64,000 nt of DNA from Acanthosepion esculentum (GCA_964036315.1 OZ038488.1:69421842-69485841); one strand, 5' to 3'; positions 1 to 11,754 are shown, counted from the first letter of the stretch. Notes: generated by a model from the sequence alone, not told the origin. Numbers and translations: made by a program.

Positions 1-968
1 AACTAATTTAAATTGACTGAGAGAAAGATTTTGATTTCGTTTTTTTTTTTTTTTTGCTAAAATAGCTGATTAGTGTCCTTTTTTTAGTCTTTCATCGCAA
101 TGTAATTCTTGTTATTAACTTTCTGAAACTTTATTTTAGGAATATTAGCTGATTTAACGTATAATTAATCTGATTTAAAACAAATATTACTTACTTTAAG
201 TTTAAAATATCGCAGAAGTAAATCTTTTTAAGCAAACAGTAGCTGTGTTTTTAACTGACAGCAACCATGTTGTGATGACGGACTGATTGTTGTTCTACGG
301 AGAATTTATCTGTAAAATATAATTTAATAAAATGACGTGAGCGTCTTTTTTATATAATTTTTAAGCACTCAGTAATCTTTAAATTTTTAAAAAAATATTC
401 TCCATAATCTAATTTTAAGAATGTTCACTTTAAATTTACTATAGTCATCGCTCTTATTTTCTTATAATGTTGTGTATGGTTGCCCATAAAAAATAATAAA
501 TTCTTTAAAAAATATTGGTGTTTGAAGACTGGTATTAAGCATTACCATTTTTGATTAGTAAATATAGTTTTCACTTAATAATATAATCTAAAAGACTGAA
601 ATTAGTACAGAAATTGAAAAAATTTAAATCTAAGTTTTCTAATTAAAATGTTAAAAAATATAATTATTGCAAAATTTCATTATTCGTCGAAAAAATAGTT
701 TTCTTAAGACAACAGTGTCCTTAAGATATCTTATTTATAAAAGCAATTAAAAGCTTTTCTAATTAAATAATGTCATAGTTTTATTGCATTTTTATTTGAC
801 GATTCGGAGCAGATTTTCGGTAAATGGGGTTTCTGTTTGACAAAATTAAATTAATGATTTAATTTCTCCAAGGACATCAGCTTTCGAATAGAACCCCCCA
901 CCCCCGGTTATAATAGCTAAAAGTATAACCGAAAGCGCTTGGAATCACAGAACATTTGAACAGTTTCT
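1..968. other. AT-rich stretch with no recognisable gene
   Basis: No open frame of note, no repeat I recognise and no RNA gene. Base composition is strongly A+T with scattered homopolymers, and a short run of C is present near 895-905. Confidence 0.5.
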
Positions 969-976
969 ACACACAC

Positions 977-1048
<72 letters not shown>
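969..1048. repeat. Compound (CA)n(CT)n(TA)n microsatellite
   Basis: A short CA run passes into a CT run and then a long TA run, without interruption. Compound dinucleotide tracts of this kind recur through the window. Confidence 0.95.
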
Positions 1049-1053
<5 letters not shown>

Positions 1054-1225
1054 GGCTCCTGAAAAAATTAATTTCGGTTGAGCTCTTTGGTTTGAGGTGT
1101 GAGTTTGTAAACAGTGACTATTTAAGCTAATATTGCATGCCTCTTCGGCAGAATTGAGTCACTGTCAGTCACTGTGTGTTTATCTAAATCTAAAAATAAA
1201 CACGCTAAAAATTCACCTTCATCCC

Positions 1226-1334
1226 TGCCGTGAGCCGACGGCTTAGTGGTAGAAGTTCCGACTGACGCAAATTCAGTCGCGTTTCGATCCTAGCTGATGA
1301 GCTGTGAAACAGCGAAACAGTCTGTCTGTGGATG

Positions 1335-1338
<4 letters not shown>
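1226..1338 (+). repeat. tRNA-derived SINE head followed by (TA)n
   Basis: The stretch has a tRNA-like A box (around tagtggtagaag) and a B box (gtttcgatcc) at a spacing expected of an internal RNA polymerase III promoter, then runs into a TA microsatellite. This is the layout of a tRNA-derived SINE. The arms do not fold as a full cloverleaf, so it is not called a tRNA gene. Confidence 0.55.

Positions 1339-1396
<58 letters not shown>
1339..1396. repeat. (TA)n microsatellite
   Basis: About 29 uninterrupted AT units directly follow the SINE head. Confidence 0.95.
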
Positions 1397-1398
<2 letters not shown>

Positions 1399-3060
1399 CT
1401 GACCTTATTTTCCATTTTCCTATTTCAGCTTTGATCGGTCTTTTGATGGTTAATCAAGAGTTGCCCACAAATGTGTTTTTTTAATTTTGGATATTTGGTT
1501 TTCCCCACTCCTTTTTAACTCTGAAATAAGCTAACGATTTGATTTCTGATTTCCCAAGTAAATCATTTTCATCATTATCGCCTGACGAGGGATAATTTTA
1601 CAGTTCTGAAACATGGATATTTTTGTGTAACGATGTAAAATATTATAATAAATACATTATAATATTTCGCTCTACAATGTATTGAGCACTTTTTAAAAAA
1701 AGTAAATGCTAAGAACAGTCGATTTTTATCTATCTATTACAAATAAGAGAAAGAACCGATCGAGTAAGAATCCACAGTTCTTAGTATTTACTTTTTTAAA
1801 AGTTCTCATTACAAAATGGAGCAAAATATTATTATAATATTTTTATCATGATAGATTACAATAAAAACATTTTACATGGGTACAGAAAAACTTTCATGTT
1901 TCGGGAAATATAATGGTTCCTCTTCGGGTGAGGGTAGATAGCTTATGATAAAAATGATTTATTTGGGAAATTTAAAAACAAATCGATATCTCTTTTGAAA
2001 TTAAAAAAAGTGGGAGGGGACTAAGGTCAAAATTAAGAAATATACTTGTGGGCATGTCTGAATTAACCACTTAAAAGTCAAATTTAAGCTAAAATGAAAG
2101 ATAGGGTCAGATGGTGGAGGTTGGTTGGCTATTAATTCACTCATGATAAATTGGCACTCTAGACATGTCAGCGACAAAATATTGCGTGTATCCAAATATA
2201 GAGTTCAGATCTATTGAAGTAGACATAAAGTTACTTGAACAGAATTTTTTTTTTTAATTTTCAAAATTCTTCATATACTCAGGAAACTTCTTAAAGGAGT
2301 CAATATATATTGTAAAGTTTTAAAAAATTGGAACATTTATATACGATGCTAATTATATTGAATTGACGGTAAAACATGACAATATTGAATTGGAAAAAAT
2401 CAAATAAATGTTGGGTGGACCATTATATAGTAATAAAATAATGGCTATGTACTTGTAATGCGTAATTATTTATGAAAAATTCTCTTAACTATCTTTTAAG
2501 GTGAAAGTTAGACAGTGCCGGCATAATACCGTTAATTCATTTCTCTCGTTTATCAGAACTTTAATGTTAGGAAGCTTTATAATATGCAGCTTTTCTTGTA
2601 AACACAAGGGACATGGGTCATATAAGGATTTACAAATACTAGTTTTCTTCTTTTTTAAATATTTTCCATTTTACAGTAGAGTTGTATTACTTTCTTTGAA
2701 ATGCCAAAAATATTTAGAAAGGGATGTTCTGTTATGGTAAGCATTGTTGTTGAAAGATATGTGCTGATACTATCTCGTTTTAAAAGCATTTTTGGTACTG
2801 CCAATATAAAACTTTTCAACTATTGGATTTTGTCTACATGAAATCGTACATAAGTAAACAAGAGAATCAGTGAGACACCTATTCTGTAATATAGACATAT
2901 CATGTCAATATATTTTGCTTGTGATCCTTTCAAGATCATGGCTTAATTTCTTAGTAGGCTTAGAGCCGAGTTTCAATTTCAAGCCGTTATCCATTACACC
3001 ACCCACTCACCCAAGCTTACAACACCTGGTATTCCCAAGCGACAAATATTACTTAGAGCT
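1397..3060. other. Gene-free AT-rich stretch
   Basis: Only short open frames with no family resemblance are present. Two loosely inverted blocks, about 1560-1800 and 1770-1990, share words around the sequence aaatcattttcatcattatc and its complement, which suggests a degenerate inverted-repeat element, but I could not define its ends. Confidence 0.35.
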
Positions 3061-3061
3061 A

Positions 3062-3124
3062 CTGATAGGAAGTTGTGGAGAGTCATGATCACTAACGTCC
3101 TGGAGCGACATGTCACATAAAATA
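3062..3124 (+). repeat. LINE 3'-tail remnant
   Basis: Translates as a degenerate version of the motif LWRAMIAHVLKGHGT that closes the second ORF of a non-LTR retrotransposon family. Related copies lie at 4264-4345, 5934-5985 and, on the other strand, 6385-6770. Only the last few dozen codons survive, consistent with 5'-truncated LINE insertions or decay. Confidence 0.5.
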
Positions 3125-3518
3125 TAAAGACCAATGTTCTTCGAGAAAGCTCGGTAACCATCGAATAGAATATATTAACCTCTTGTTTGATACGTACGTA
3201 TTTATGTCTCGAGACAAAAAAATTTGAGTTGAGTATATGCGCAGACAGGCTACTCTCAAAGATTTCAGAGAATTTCACCATGAAAATCAATGGCATTCTA
3301 TTTTCCACTATTTTTTCGAAGATTTTCCTTGCCTCCTTTTTACATAGTTGCTAACAAAAATTCCATATTACATGAGGTTTGCACCTGATTTTTATACTCA
3401 GTGAAGTTTTAGGAAGCACATTGTACGTTTTCAACTGATTCACTCAACAGTTTTTTTTTACAGTATAACAAAAGAGATGAAAATCAAACGCGTGTATTCA
3501 CATCTATGATTATACATA

Positions 3519-4106
3519 TATAGTCTCAGATTGGGTACCTCGACTTTGAGTAATAGTTAGCAAGCTTGTCTCGCTAGATCTATTACGACTGAATAGTGAC
3601 CCTCACTGAGTACCGCACACTTTCGGCCTTGTACCACATTTAAGCTACGCTTAGAAAATCTTTGGGCAACTCGGTGTGGTGTAATGGTTAGCAAGCTTGT
3701 CTCGCTAGATCTATTACGACTGAATAGTGACCCTCACTGAGTACCCCACACTTTCGTCTTTATGCGACATATAAGCTACGCTTAGAAAATCTTTGGGCAC
3801 CTTAGCGTGGTGTAATGGTTAACAAGCTTGTTTCGCTAAAACAGTTACAACTGAATTGTGTGTCGATCCTCATTGGGTGTCCCTTACTTTCGGCTATGTG
3901 CTACATCTAAGCTACGCTTAGAAAATCAATATATAGAGTCTGAGATTGGGCATCTTGAGGCGGTGTAATAGTTAGCAAGCTTGCCTCGTTAGAACAATTA
4001 CGACTGAGTAGTGAGTTCGATCTTCACTGAGTGCCCCATACTTTCGGCTTTGTGCCACATCTAAGCTACGCTTGGGAAATCCTTATAGAGTCTCATATTT
4101 ACAAAC
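3519..4106 (+). repeat. Four-unit tandem array of a tRNA-like SINE
   Basis: Four head-to-tail units begin with gtaat(a/g)gttagcaagctt at about 3550, 3681, 3812 and 3964, giving periods of 131, 131 and 152 bp. Each unit has an A-box-like block (taatggttagcaagcttg), then ctgaatagtga with a B-box-like gttcgatcctc best kept in units 3 and 4, then a shared 3' block ending aagctacgcttagaaaatc. Units 1 and 2 are the most alike. Single copies of a related family occur at about 23140, 34845 and 51930. Tandem, not dispersed, copies point to local duplication after insertion. Confidence 0.8.
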
Positions 4107-4263
4107 CAGTATAAATATATATAAAGTGTATGAATGTACTCAGTTGTAGGAAATTCTCTGGAGAGAGAATTCACTTTTATTTTCTAATATAGATTGACAA
4201 ATTAAAATGATGAGAAACCTACTTATCGAGATCGTGTAAATGAATGAAAGGACTAGTAAGGGG

Positions 4264-4345
4264 ACAACACTGCTCAGGACTACAAAGGACAGGCAGTTGT
4301 GGAGAGAGATGTTCGCTTACGCCTTGAAGGGACACGACGCACAAA
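4264..4345 (+). repeat. LINE 3'-tail remnant
   Basis: The frame reads TLLRTTKDRQLWREMFAYAL followed by KGHD, a near match to the C-terminal end typical of one molluscan non-LTR retrotransposon ORF2. The copy is cut off immediately upstream. It supports a LINE origin for the weaker copies nearby. Confidence 0.6.
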
Positions 4346-4793
4346 ATATTTGGTCGACGAGATATTTTCAATAGACTCGAGCAGCCACAAAAATAAAACT
4401 ATTTTTTTATCGAACTTTCTTGTGTACCATGTTGCTTTCTTTTTCTACCTGACCTGCCGACAGAACATACCCGGGGTACGCAATATTTTGGCAACGTTTG
4501 GAGCATTATGACTAGGCAGGAATCTGTTACTGCCGATTCCAACGTCTGTAAAAACAGGCGTCGTGCGCCAAAATACACAGATCCAGCCCACAAAGAAAAC
4601 ATCCGGGGTGTTTAGAGCCTATCCCCTTTTCCTGACCACCCTCAGCAATGAAAAGCGAATATTGTAATATAGTAAAAACTAAGTCATTGCACCGATTATT
4701 ACGTAAAAACCAACAGAAAAGCACCTATTATTATCAATTTCTGCTTAGTACTTTCCTTCCTCTAAATTTCTTGTTAGTATTTAACTTCAGGGT

Positions 4794-5160
4794 GTGCAGG
4801 TGGTGTAATGTTCAGCGGCTTCGAACGAGAAATCGACAAACAGTTCGAATTCAGGCCGACTTTCGATACATTCACTTTCGCATAAATACCCTTGCGATCT
4901 ATTCTCTCCCCAACTATCAGTTAAATAGCAGTAAAATAGACTGGGCTTTCTAGTCGTGGTTGGCAGCCAGTCTAAGAGAACAACAACTTTGAATTCAAAA
5001 CTCAGCTACCTAAAGCGGTACAAAGATAGCTAGACATTGGGTGCAGATATTATGCCTGTAAAACAAAAACATAATAGATTATCCATAGCTGTTGTACAAC
5101 TATTGATAATCCGACTGGAGAATGATTATCCAAGATGCTGTTGACACCCACGGGCTTTGG
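4794..5160 (+). repeat. tRNA-derived SINE, family A, long copy
   Basis: Starts with a tRNA-like head (gtggtgtaatgttcagcggc, B box near cagttcgaattc) and continues through cagtctaagagaacaac, agctacctaaagcggtac and ttatccaagatgctgttg. The same order of blocks recurs at 31226-31600, and a head-only copy lies at 15541-15700. The two long copies show a family of roughly 370 bp. Confidence 0.7.
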
Positions 5161-5930
5161 ACACAAAGATGATGACATTTTCCTTCATTTTTTAATTTTT
5201 TCGTTGGTTTTTATCTAAACTTTAGTCAGGCTGTAAATCCACGACAATAAGTGAACACTGCAAATCGGAACGAAAAAATAAGCCCTCCGCGAGACGCAGG
5301 TTCACGTTCTTTTTAAACATGTTCGTGAGCTTTCTCTTGGATAAATTATGCAACCTGCCCACGTCACTTCTCTAAGTGGATTTTTCAAATTAGCTGGGCT
5401 TTATAAATGAACACGAGATATAGTTGTCCCAGATGTTTGTTTGTTTTTTTTTTCTGATATTGCCAGAAGAATCTGTTTGATAGGCAAAATTTAACAAACA
5501 TACCTGCAAAAGAAAAAACAAAACAAAACAAAAAAAACGGTGTATAAAAAAAGACGACTTTTCCTTGACACCGCTATTACTGACGACTCCTTCGGCAAAT
5601 TTTATTGTTTTAAAAATGCTACTTTTAAAATTTTAATAAAGACCAAACATAGATAACTGGACTTATACATTTTCTTTTTCCTAGAGAATTGACAACAATA
5701 ACATTTGTTAAACTTTGCTATTGGTCGTTATTTTAACATTGATGGCTTTGCAATATTTTTTCAACGACATTCTGCTATCAATGTTAAAGTCACAATCAAC
5801 TCAACTTATTGAAAGAAGGCTCTGGACAGAGGGGACTAACCTACCTAAAGAGTTTGGGTTGATTGATAGCACAGCCGGGAGAAAGAGGGGTGGCAAAGCG
5901 TCAAACGTTGCTTAGAACAACAAGAAACAA
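5161..5930. other. Gene-free stretch
   Basis: No supported gene. A 66-codon open frame at 5715-5915 has no recognisable domain and its last part runs into a LINE tail motif, so I treat it as chance or repeat-derived. Confidence 0.4.
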
Positions 5931-5933
5931 GAA

Positions 5934-5985
5934 GTAATGGAGAGCCATGATCACTCACGTCCTGAAGGAACAGGGCACATAAAAG
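5934..5985 (+). repeat. LINE 3'-tail remnant
   Basis: The block atggagagccatgatcactc continuing into acgtcctgaagg matches the nucleotide core shared with 3075-3120 and, inverted, with 6395-6440. Frame is broken. Confidence 0.55.
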
Positions 5986-6384
5986 AAGTATTAGTAACAT
6001 TATTTCTTATTAGATGAAGCAGTATCAGCCATTATTATCATTATCGATGTCTGACTCATAATGTCCTTTAATTTAATCTTATTTTGTAAAACTTTACTCA
6101 AGTCGTCAGTTATTTTCAGAGACGCCATATCAGCCATAACTGATGAAATGTTTGCATAATTAATTAATGATCTAGATTCCTTTTTTAAATACAACGCGTG
6201 ATGCACGCTTGGACGATCATATCTCTTTTGCCTTCCCAAGCGGTCACTCATCCAGGTAGTGACCAGACTCGATTTTGCTTAACTTCAGTGATTGGACAGG
6301 AACCGGTGTTCCAACGTGATATGACCGTAAGTTGAGCCTGTAAACGAAAAAATGGGGTAAAAACTGTTGTTTCAGCACTCTTCT

Positions 6385-6770
6385 TCTATGAGCCGTGTCC
6401 CTTCAGGACGTGTGCAATCATAGCCCTCCACAAATTTTTATCCTGTATATGTGTTACTAATCTTTCCCAGTACCTGTTCTGCCATCCATTTACACAAGCT
6501 CATTAAGTAAATTAAACGTTCATTGCGTCTGTCCCTCGTGCCTTCAACATGACCTGTGAGTGTCAGATTTTCCTAGCCTTCTTTCCTAATTACGTGTTGC
6601 AAAATTTTCAACTCTCTCTTGATTCTAAGTATGAGATTCCTTTCTAGTTCCATTTTACTTCCTCGTTCTTTACATACTCCGTCTATGATATTCTCATCAT
6701 CCTTCTGTAGAGCCACATTTCTGCTTCCTTCAGTCTCTTCTTCATTTATGGGGAATTTGTCTAGCATTCA
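6385..6770 (-). pseudogene. Non-LTR retrotransposon ORF2 C-terminal fragment
   Basis: On the minus strand the open frame at 6573-6767 ends with RIKRELKILQHVIRKEG. This is the conserved start of the C-terminal region of an endonuclease/reverse-transcriptase type LINE (family pattern RxLxFLGHIMRKxG). It is followed, with stops, by TLTGHVEGTRDR, LIYLMSLCKWMAEQ and finally LWRAMIAHVLKGHGS-like words. The order matches an element tail about 120 residues long. No reverse transcriptase core remains, so it is a dead 5'-truncated copy. Confidence 0.7.
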
Positions 6771-7344
6771 CTGCCATATGGGAGGATTGATATCACATAA
6801 CATTTCAGTACTTTTTCTGTGTTTTTAAGAAAATTTCCCGTTTCTTAATACTTTGTTTAACTTTTCGAAGACATCTTTTACTATTCCAATGCGCCTTCAG
6901 ATCTTGGTGGCACATTTTCCTCTATTTGTTAAAACACTTCCCAAAACTTATTAAATTTAGCTTAGAGTGGCATCTGGATAGAAATGTCAGTCACTCAGTG
7001 AGGATCGTAATTAGTATACTAATAAGGACCTATAAGACTGTCTTGCTAATCATTGCTCCATGGCGAGATATCCACTTTAAACTGACTATTGATTTCAGTT
7101 ACTTTACATCGAAATTTTAAACTTAGTGATAAGTAGAGTAATTCCTAATTTTCAGTGAAATCAAATATTAGGGAATCACATTATTATCATTTTTATTATT
7201 ACTATTATTAAAAGGTTTCTGAGATTTGAACAGACTGATTCAGTAAAGACACCGCAATAAATGCCTGAAACTTCAGGTAGTACCAAACTATATATTTTTT
7301 GTTTGTTTTTTTTTTTTGCTTTTTACTAATGATTAGGTTTCATT

Positions 7345-7590
7345 TATAAATTAGGTGTAATAAGACATTGCCAATAACCAATAACAATAGGAGTAGATAG
7401 GTTCGCCTATCGCCCAGTTCACACTCCTTCACGACTTTTGAATAGGAGCAGAGGTTTATCACTTTTTTCCTGTTTAGGGTTGAGTTTCTGGTTCCTTCTC
7501 TTAAAGTCTTCACGTTTTCTTTCATCCCAAGTAACCCCTTGTGGCTTAGTGGCATTATCGCTTGGCTTGGGGTAACATTTTCTTTTCAAA
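7345..7590 (-). repeat. SINE-like repeat, family C
   Basis: Shares an ordered set of blocks with 45540-45900: gataggttcgcctatcgccc, cttttgaataggagcagagg, gggttgagtttctggttcc and gtggcttagtggcattatcgc. On the minus strand the last block reads as a tRNA-like head. The stretch gatagg-ttcg-cctatc is a small perfect hairpin kept in both loci. Confidence 0.65.
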
Positions 7591-8075
7591 AGAAAAACTA
7601 GCAGGAATAATAGTCGTTTCCCGGGGCGGGGGATACGGTAAAAATAAATTCTTTGATAAAACAAGAAATGAAAAAGAAAATCATATATGAAAAAGTAGAT
7701 GTCCTGAAAAAAAAACTATATTCGAAGACCCACCCAAATTTAGTGTTTAAATTCGATAGGGCTTCTGAGTACACAACATTAGTTCACCAATTGCGCATAA
7801 GTATAAAAAAAAGTTGTTTGGGAATCCAACCTGGAACAACGAACATTGTCATGATAAAAGAATGGCGAAATCAGATTGAGGACGGTGATCCTGAGAGATT
7901 GTCCTTGTGTCTTGTTCATAGGCTAGATAAAGTTGATCCACACTAGTAGTTGAAATCGCTTGAAGTCAAAGATCAAATTGGAGTTATGATGATCCCGGGA
8001 ATGAACTCATGAAACAGTATGATTTGCTCTTTGATGACCTCTGTTGGCTTTCAACATTAACATTTTATAGCTTAC
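7591..8075. other. No supported gene
   Basis: A 97-codon lysine-rich open frame lies on the plus strand at 7653-7946. I do not recognise it: no domain, no splice context and no neighbour of related function. It could be a fragment of a mobile-element ORF. Confidence 0.3.
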
Positions 8076-8790
8076 TAGCAGCATGGCCCGGCGTTGCCTG
8101 TGCTTGATTAAAAAATCGTACGATCATACAGCAATCGCTATCACTTGACTTAAAATATTTCTGCCCTTCCTTGCATTTAAAGGAGTACCCTTTGCCTTGC
8201 TGATGTTGCTACATGCCTTACTTCTTGCCTATCTCACACTGCGAATTTTTTCTAAGCTCTATACTAAACATTAAATCTGTTACGAAAAAAGAATTAAACA
8301 AAATGAACACAAACCGATCAGCTTTAAAAAAGGACGCGTAACTGGAAAAACCGAATGAAAAAAGAATGTTAACAACAAATACTTTTTCACACCCAACCCA
8401 GTTCTGCGGAATCAGAATCAACGTTGAGTTTAAGCAAGCGAATGAGCCAATTGGAGTAAAGTGCCATGCAGATTTAAATTTTTCCCACTTGTGACGAATG
8501 CAGCTATCGATTTTTTTGCATGCTAGCATGCTAGCTAATTTTCACGTCAGTCAGCTGTTGGCTCTCACGCTGGCCAATAGAATCTTCCTGTCTATTCGTG
8601 GCAGCCAGCTATAGGCTCTCATTCTGGCCAGTAGAAAATGGCCGCAAACTACATGAAAACTGCCATAGAAGCATGAAATTATTATATTATTTCCACTATC
8701 AATGGGAGTTGGGAAATACAAAGTCGGTCTTGACCGTTTCGCTAACTTGGAGCTGGTGTAAATCCGTCGAAAATTGCGGCCGTGCATTCG

Positions 8791-8832
<42 letters not shown>

Positions 8833-8850
8833 ACATCCTGCCTTTTATAG
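8076..8850 (+). repeat. Interspersed repeat containing (CA)n
   Basis: Begins with agcagcatggcccggcgttg, a word I associate with widely dispersed molluscan repeats, and ends with ccttttatagatagagataa after a CA microsatellite at 8794-8834. The 3' end recurs at 8969-9022 (ttcgttacacacac, then ccttttatagatagagat), so the boundary of a repeat unit lies near 8850. Class not determined. Confidence 0.55.
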
Positions 8851-8968
8851 ATAGAGATAAGGTAATTTTTTTTTTTTGCTATCTAATTTATATGCTCTGT
8901 TATAATAAATACATTGAGCTCTCTTTGTGGATCAGTTTTAATATTTGATATAAACTGCCGTAGATACT

Positions 8969-9022
8969 GTGGATTCGTTACACACACACACACATATTCT
9001 GCCTTTTATAGATAGAGATGTC
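8969..9022 (+). repeat. Second partial copy of the 8.1-8.85 kb repeat 3' end
   Basis: Repeats the words gattcgttacacacacac and ctgccttttatagatagaga found at 8786-8857, so the two are either a local duplication or two insertions. Confidence 0.65.
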
Positions 9023-9289
9023 AAAATCGGTTACCTTGTTAGATTTTATACCAACAGAAAAACTTCAAATTTCATCCATTGCATTAGAAATAACTTAATT
9101 TGAAATGTCAAACCTCGAATAATGTCAGGGGGGGGGGGGTCAATTTCCCATAATTTATGTCACAAACAAATATATTGTGAATCTTTATACCAAAAATTAG
9201 ATCAGTGAACCTTCTCTTTTGAACGTGATCGTGCCACGGGCACACGTGCAAATGGCACCAATATAAAATATTTTACAGTTATTACAAAA

Positions 9290-9740
9290 AGAGTCTCATG
9301 CTCTATCGACTTTTAAACTGGAAATTTGGTCTACCAAACAACATCAAACGGAGCTTCTTTCGCGCCACTGTAGAAGTGGTTTTAATGTATGGTGTCACTG
9401 CTTGGACATTAACTAAAATTCTAGTGTCTAAGTTTCATGGAACCTAAACTCTGATGCTGAGAGCTATACTTAGCATCTCTTGGTGACAACATCCAACTAA
9501 ATCGCAGCTCTATGGACCCATTCATAGTATTTCTACAATCTTGCGCGAACACAGAATACGCTTTACAGGACACTGATGGCGAGTGATCTACTGCTTTGGA
9601 CACCTAGTCATGTCGCAAGACGGACTGGTCGCCCAGCAATCAACTACATTGACCAGTTACGGTATGACACAGAATGCCACTCTAATGACCTTCCTTTTTA
9701 TGCAGGACCATGATGGTTGGTGTGATAGATTCATGAATGG
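9290..9740 (+). pseudogene. RTE-like LINE ORF2 C-terminal remnant
   Basis: Translating across frameshifts and stops gives words of the RTE-like LINE C-terminus in the right order: a GxTAWTLTK-like stretch near 9390, MLRAILSIS near 9450, LYGPIHSISTILREHRI near 9510, then SDLLLWTPSH and GRPAINYIDQLRYDT near 9585-9665. The family normally carries a complete endonuclease and reverse transcriptase upstream; these are absent. The copy is inactive. Confidence 0.75.
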
Positions 9741-10117
9741 TCAAACTTGCTCGACCGAATAATATTACAAAAAATTGTAATAAAAGTTATATAACGAATA
9801 AAAGGTTCGTTCTTAAAGCAGATCTTAATACTCGTAACGTAAGAAGTTGTCTCTTTCGAGAATTTTACACTTTACTTACGGCCTTCTGACATATTCAATT
9901 TACCAGTATTACAACGGTTGCATTTGGGGGGCATTAATAAAATAAAACATGTGACTTGTTTATTTCTGGAACTGACTACAGACAGTAAAACCACGAATAA
10001 GAACAACTAGAAATCTTGTTCATCCATCAAATTATCCAGCCTTCCCCTATATTTCGTCGGTGTTCTCACATCTCTCAAAATCTCCCCACCAGGAAATATA
10101 AAACATCTGTCATTTTA

Positions 10118-10546
10118 GTAGCTGTCTATATTTCTGATATGAGGTATTATGTACACTATTTACATTGCTCGGACTATCATCCTCATCTTTGTTGCCATAT
10201 TTATCACAACGTTTCGGTCCTTGTATGCTTCGACCTTCTTCGGGGACACATGGCACAGTGAATAAAGGCGTTAGTTAGATTCAGTGACAGGACCCAAAGA
10301 GTGGGAGTTCGATATCTGGTTAAGGCGGTGGAGAACTTGGAGAGGGGAATTAACAGGAGATAACTGATAATTGACATCCATTAGACATGGCACGTGGAAC
10401 TAGAACAGTCTACTCCAGCGAGCGAAATAAAGGGTTCAGTTCGACATTCCAACATCCTGAAGAAAACCCGAGCGTAAAACGGCCGAAATGTTGTGATAAA
10501 TATGGCAACAAAGATGATGATGATAATCTAGCAATGTAAATAGTGT
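10118..10546 (+). repeat. SINE family D copy with an inverted tail in front
   Basis: From about 10245 the plus strand carries a tRNA-like head (ggcacagtgaataaaggcg, B box gagttcgatatc) and a body ending cggccgaaatgttgtgataa and tagcaatgtaaatag. In front of it, at 10122-10240, lies the same tail in reverse complement (tttacattgctcgg through cacaacgtttcgg). The locus is therefore an inverted pair that could fold back on itself. Another member interrupts the gypsy element at 12436-12775. Confidence 0.7.
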
Positions 10547-10597
10547 CAGTTTTTAATTATTCAAAAAAGCCAACAACCTCCCGTCAAAAAATATATA

Positions 10598-10759
10598 CAG
10601 TGGGGGGGGGGGACAAATATTCGTACACATACAAATTTTTAATTTATTGTGTTTCCAACTAATGAATAAACATACTTTTCATATAATTAACTGTACACAG
10701 ATGCATAATAACTAAATATGCATAGAAAACAGAAAAAAATGATTTAATAGAAATAAATT
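10598..10759 (+). repeat. Left terminal inverted repeat of Tc1 element
   Basis: Its sequence from cagtggggg to gaaataaatt is the reverse complement of 15027-15186 with scattered differences. A G-run at the tip is longer here (12 G) than on the right. Similarity stops exactly where the retroelement begins. Confidence 0.9.
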
Positions 10760-10760
10760 G

Positions 10761-11136
10761 TGAGGAACGAGGAGACTCACCATCCGCAAAGCAAATTTGC
10801 TTGGCGTGTCAGGTCTTGTTGAAAGATTGCGACCGCCATTAAAATTGAAATGGATTATTCCGAAATTCCTATCTCGCGTGCAGATGTACAATGAAAAAAA
10901 AACTAAGAATTTAAACCAGTTTGAATTTATAAAATAGGAAGTCTCGCGCGAACGAGAATTGAGTCTCGTATGCAAATATTAGCTCCCCGCTCCCGACGCA
11001 GGCATAAATCGCGAGTCTGTGAGGGAGATGGGAAAAACTTTGGTTGGCGTGACGTCGTACAGACGAACGAGAACGAGAGAAGAAAGAAGAGGTCTGTTGC
11101 TTGAAAGCAAGCACCTTAATAAATGTCAGTTATCGC
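10761..11136 (+). repeat. Probable 5' LTR of the gypsy element
   Basis: Starts TGAGGAACGAGG at the point where Tc1 similarity ends, and has a polyadenylation-type AATAAA near 11119 shortly before the internal region. GC content is higher than the surroundings. No matching 3' LTR is found downstream, so the boundaries come from context and not from comparison of two LTRs. A possible primer-binding site begins near tggcgaactaa at about 11144. Confidence 0.5.
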
Positions 11137-11191
11137 AAATGACTGGCGAACTAAATTAACCACAAGCTATATCGGCTGTACTTTGATAAAA

Positions 11192-11752
11192 ATGGACCGG
11201 TTCGATTTGAAATTAATACCGGAATTTGATGACTCCCCCACTGGTCCGTCTATTGTTGGGTGGTTTGAGAAGGCGGGGCGCGTCTGCAAACTGTTCAAAA
11301 TCAAGGAGCCTGCATTAGTCATCCCGTTGAGGCTAACAGAGGTTGCTTACGCCGTCTACCAGCAACTTGGGGACGAAGCGGATTTGGACGAAATCAGGTA
11401 TGCCCTTTACACAGCATTCGGCACGAATGAGTCCATTGCTTGGAGGCAATTTATTGGGTGGCGACTCCTCCCTGGGGAGACAGTTGATGTGTACTTGGCC
11501 GATCTAAGAAAGCTGTCGGTACCATTCGGGGGCGTTAACGACCGGATACTAGCGTGTGCATTTTTGGAAGGTCTACCCATTGGTGTCAGCCGGCTCCTGC
11601 GAGCGTCATCAAAGCCTGGGGAGATGGGTATTGACCAGCTACTGACCCGAACCATTTTGAAGGAGTCAGAGCACGTCGCAGCAGCCGTATGGACAGAGGA
11701 GCCTTGTGTAAATCAGAGGAGAATGCTGCCAGCGATTACCGTGTCCTCATAG
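11192..11752 (+). CDS. gag: Gypsy Gag, capsid part
   Basis: The open frame extends from 11123, but the internal ATG at 11192 (MDRFDLKLIPEFD) is the start expected for this Gag group, and the upstream codons overlap the presumed primer-binding region. About 187 residues are capsid-like, with the retrotransposon Gag signatures AVYQQL, RQFIGWRLLPGETVDVYLADLRKL split over about 11430-11510, and CAFLEGLP. Gag forms the intracellular particle that packages element RNA. The frame ends just before the zinc knuckles, which continue in another frame, so it is truncated by a frameshift. Confidence 0.8.
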   Translation: MDRFDLKLIPEFDDSPTGPSIVGWFEKAGRVCKLFKIKEPALVIPLRLTEVAYAVYQQLGDEADLDEIRYALYTAFGTNESIAWRQFIGWRLLPGETVDVYLADLRKLSVPFGGVNDRILACAFLEGLPIGVSRLLRASSKPGEMGIDQLLTRTILKESEHVAAAVWTEEPCVNQRRMLPAITVSS

Positions 11753-11754
11753 CT

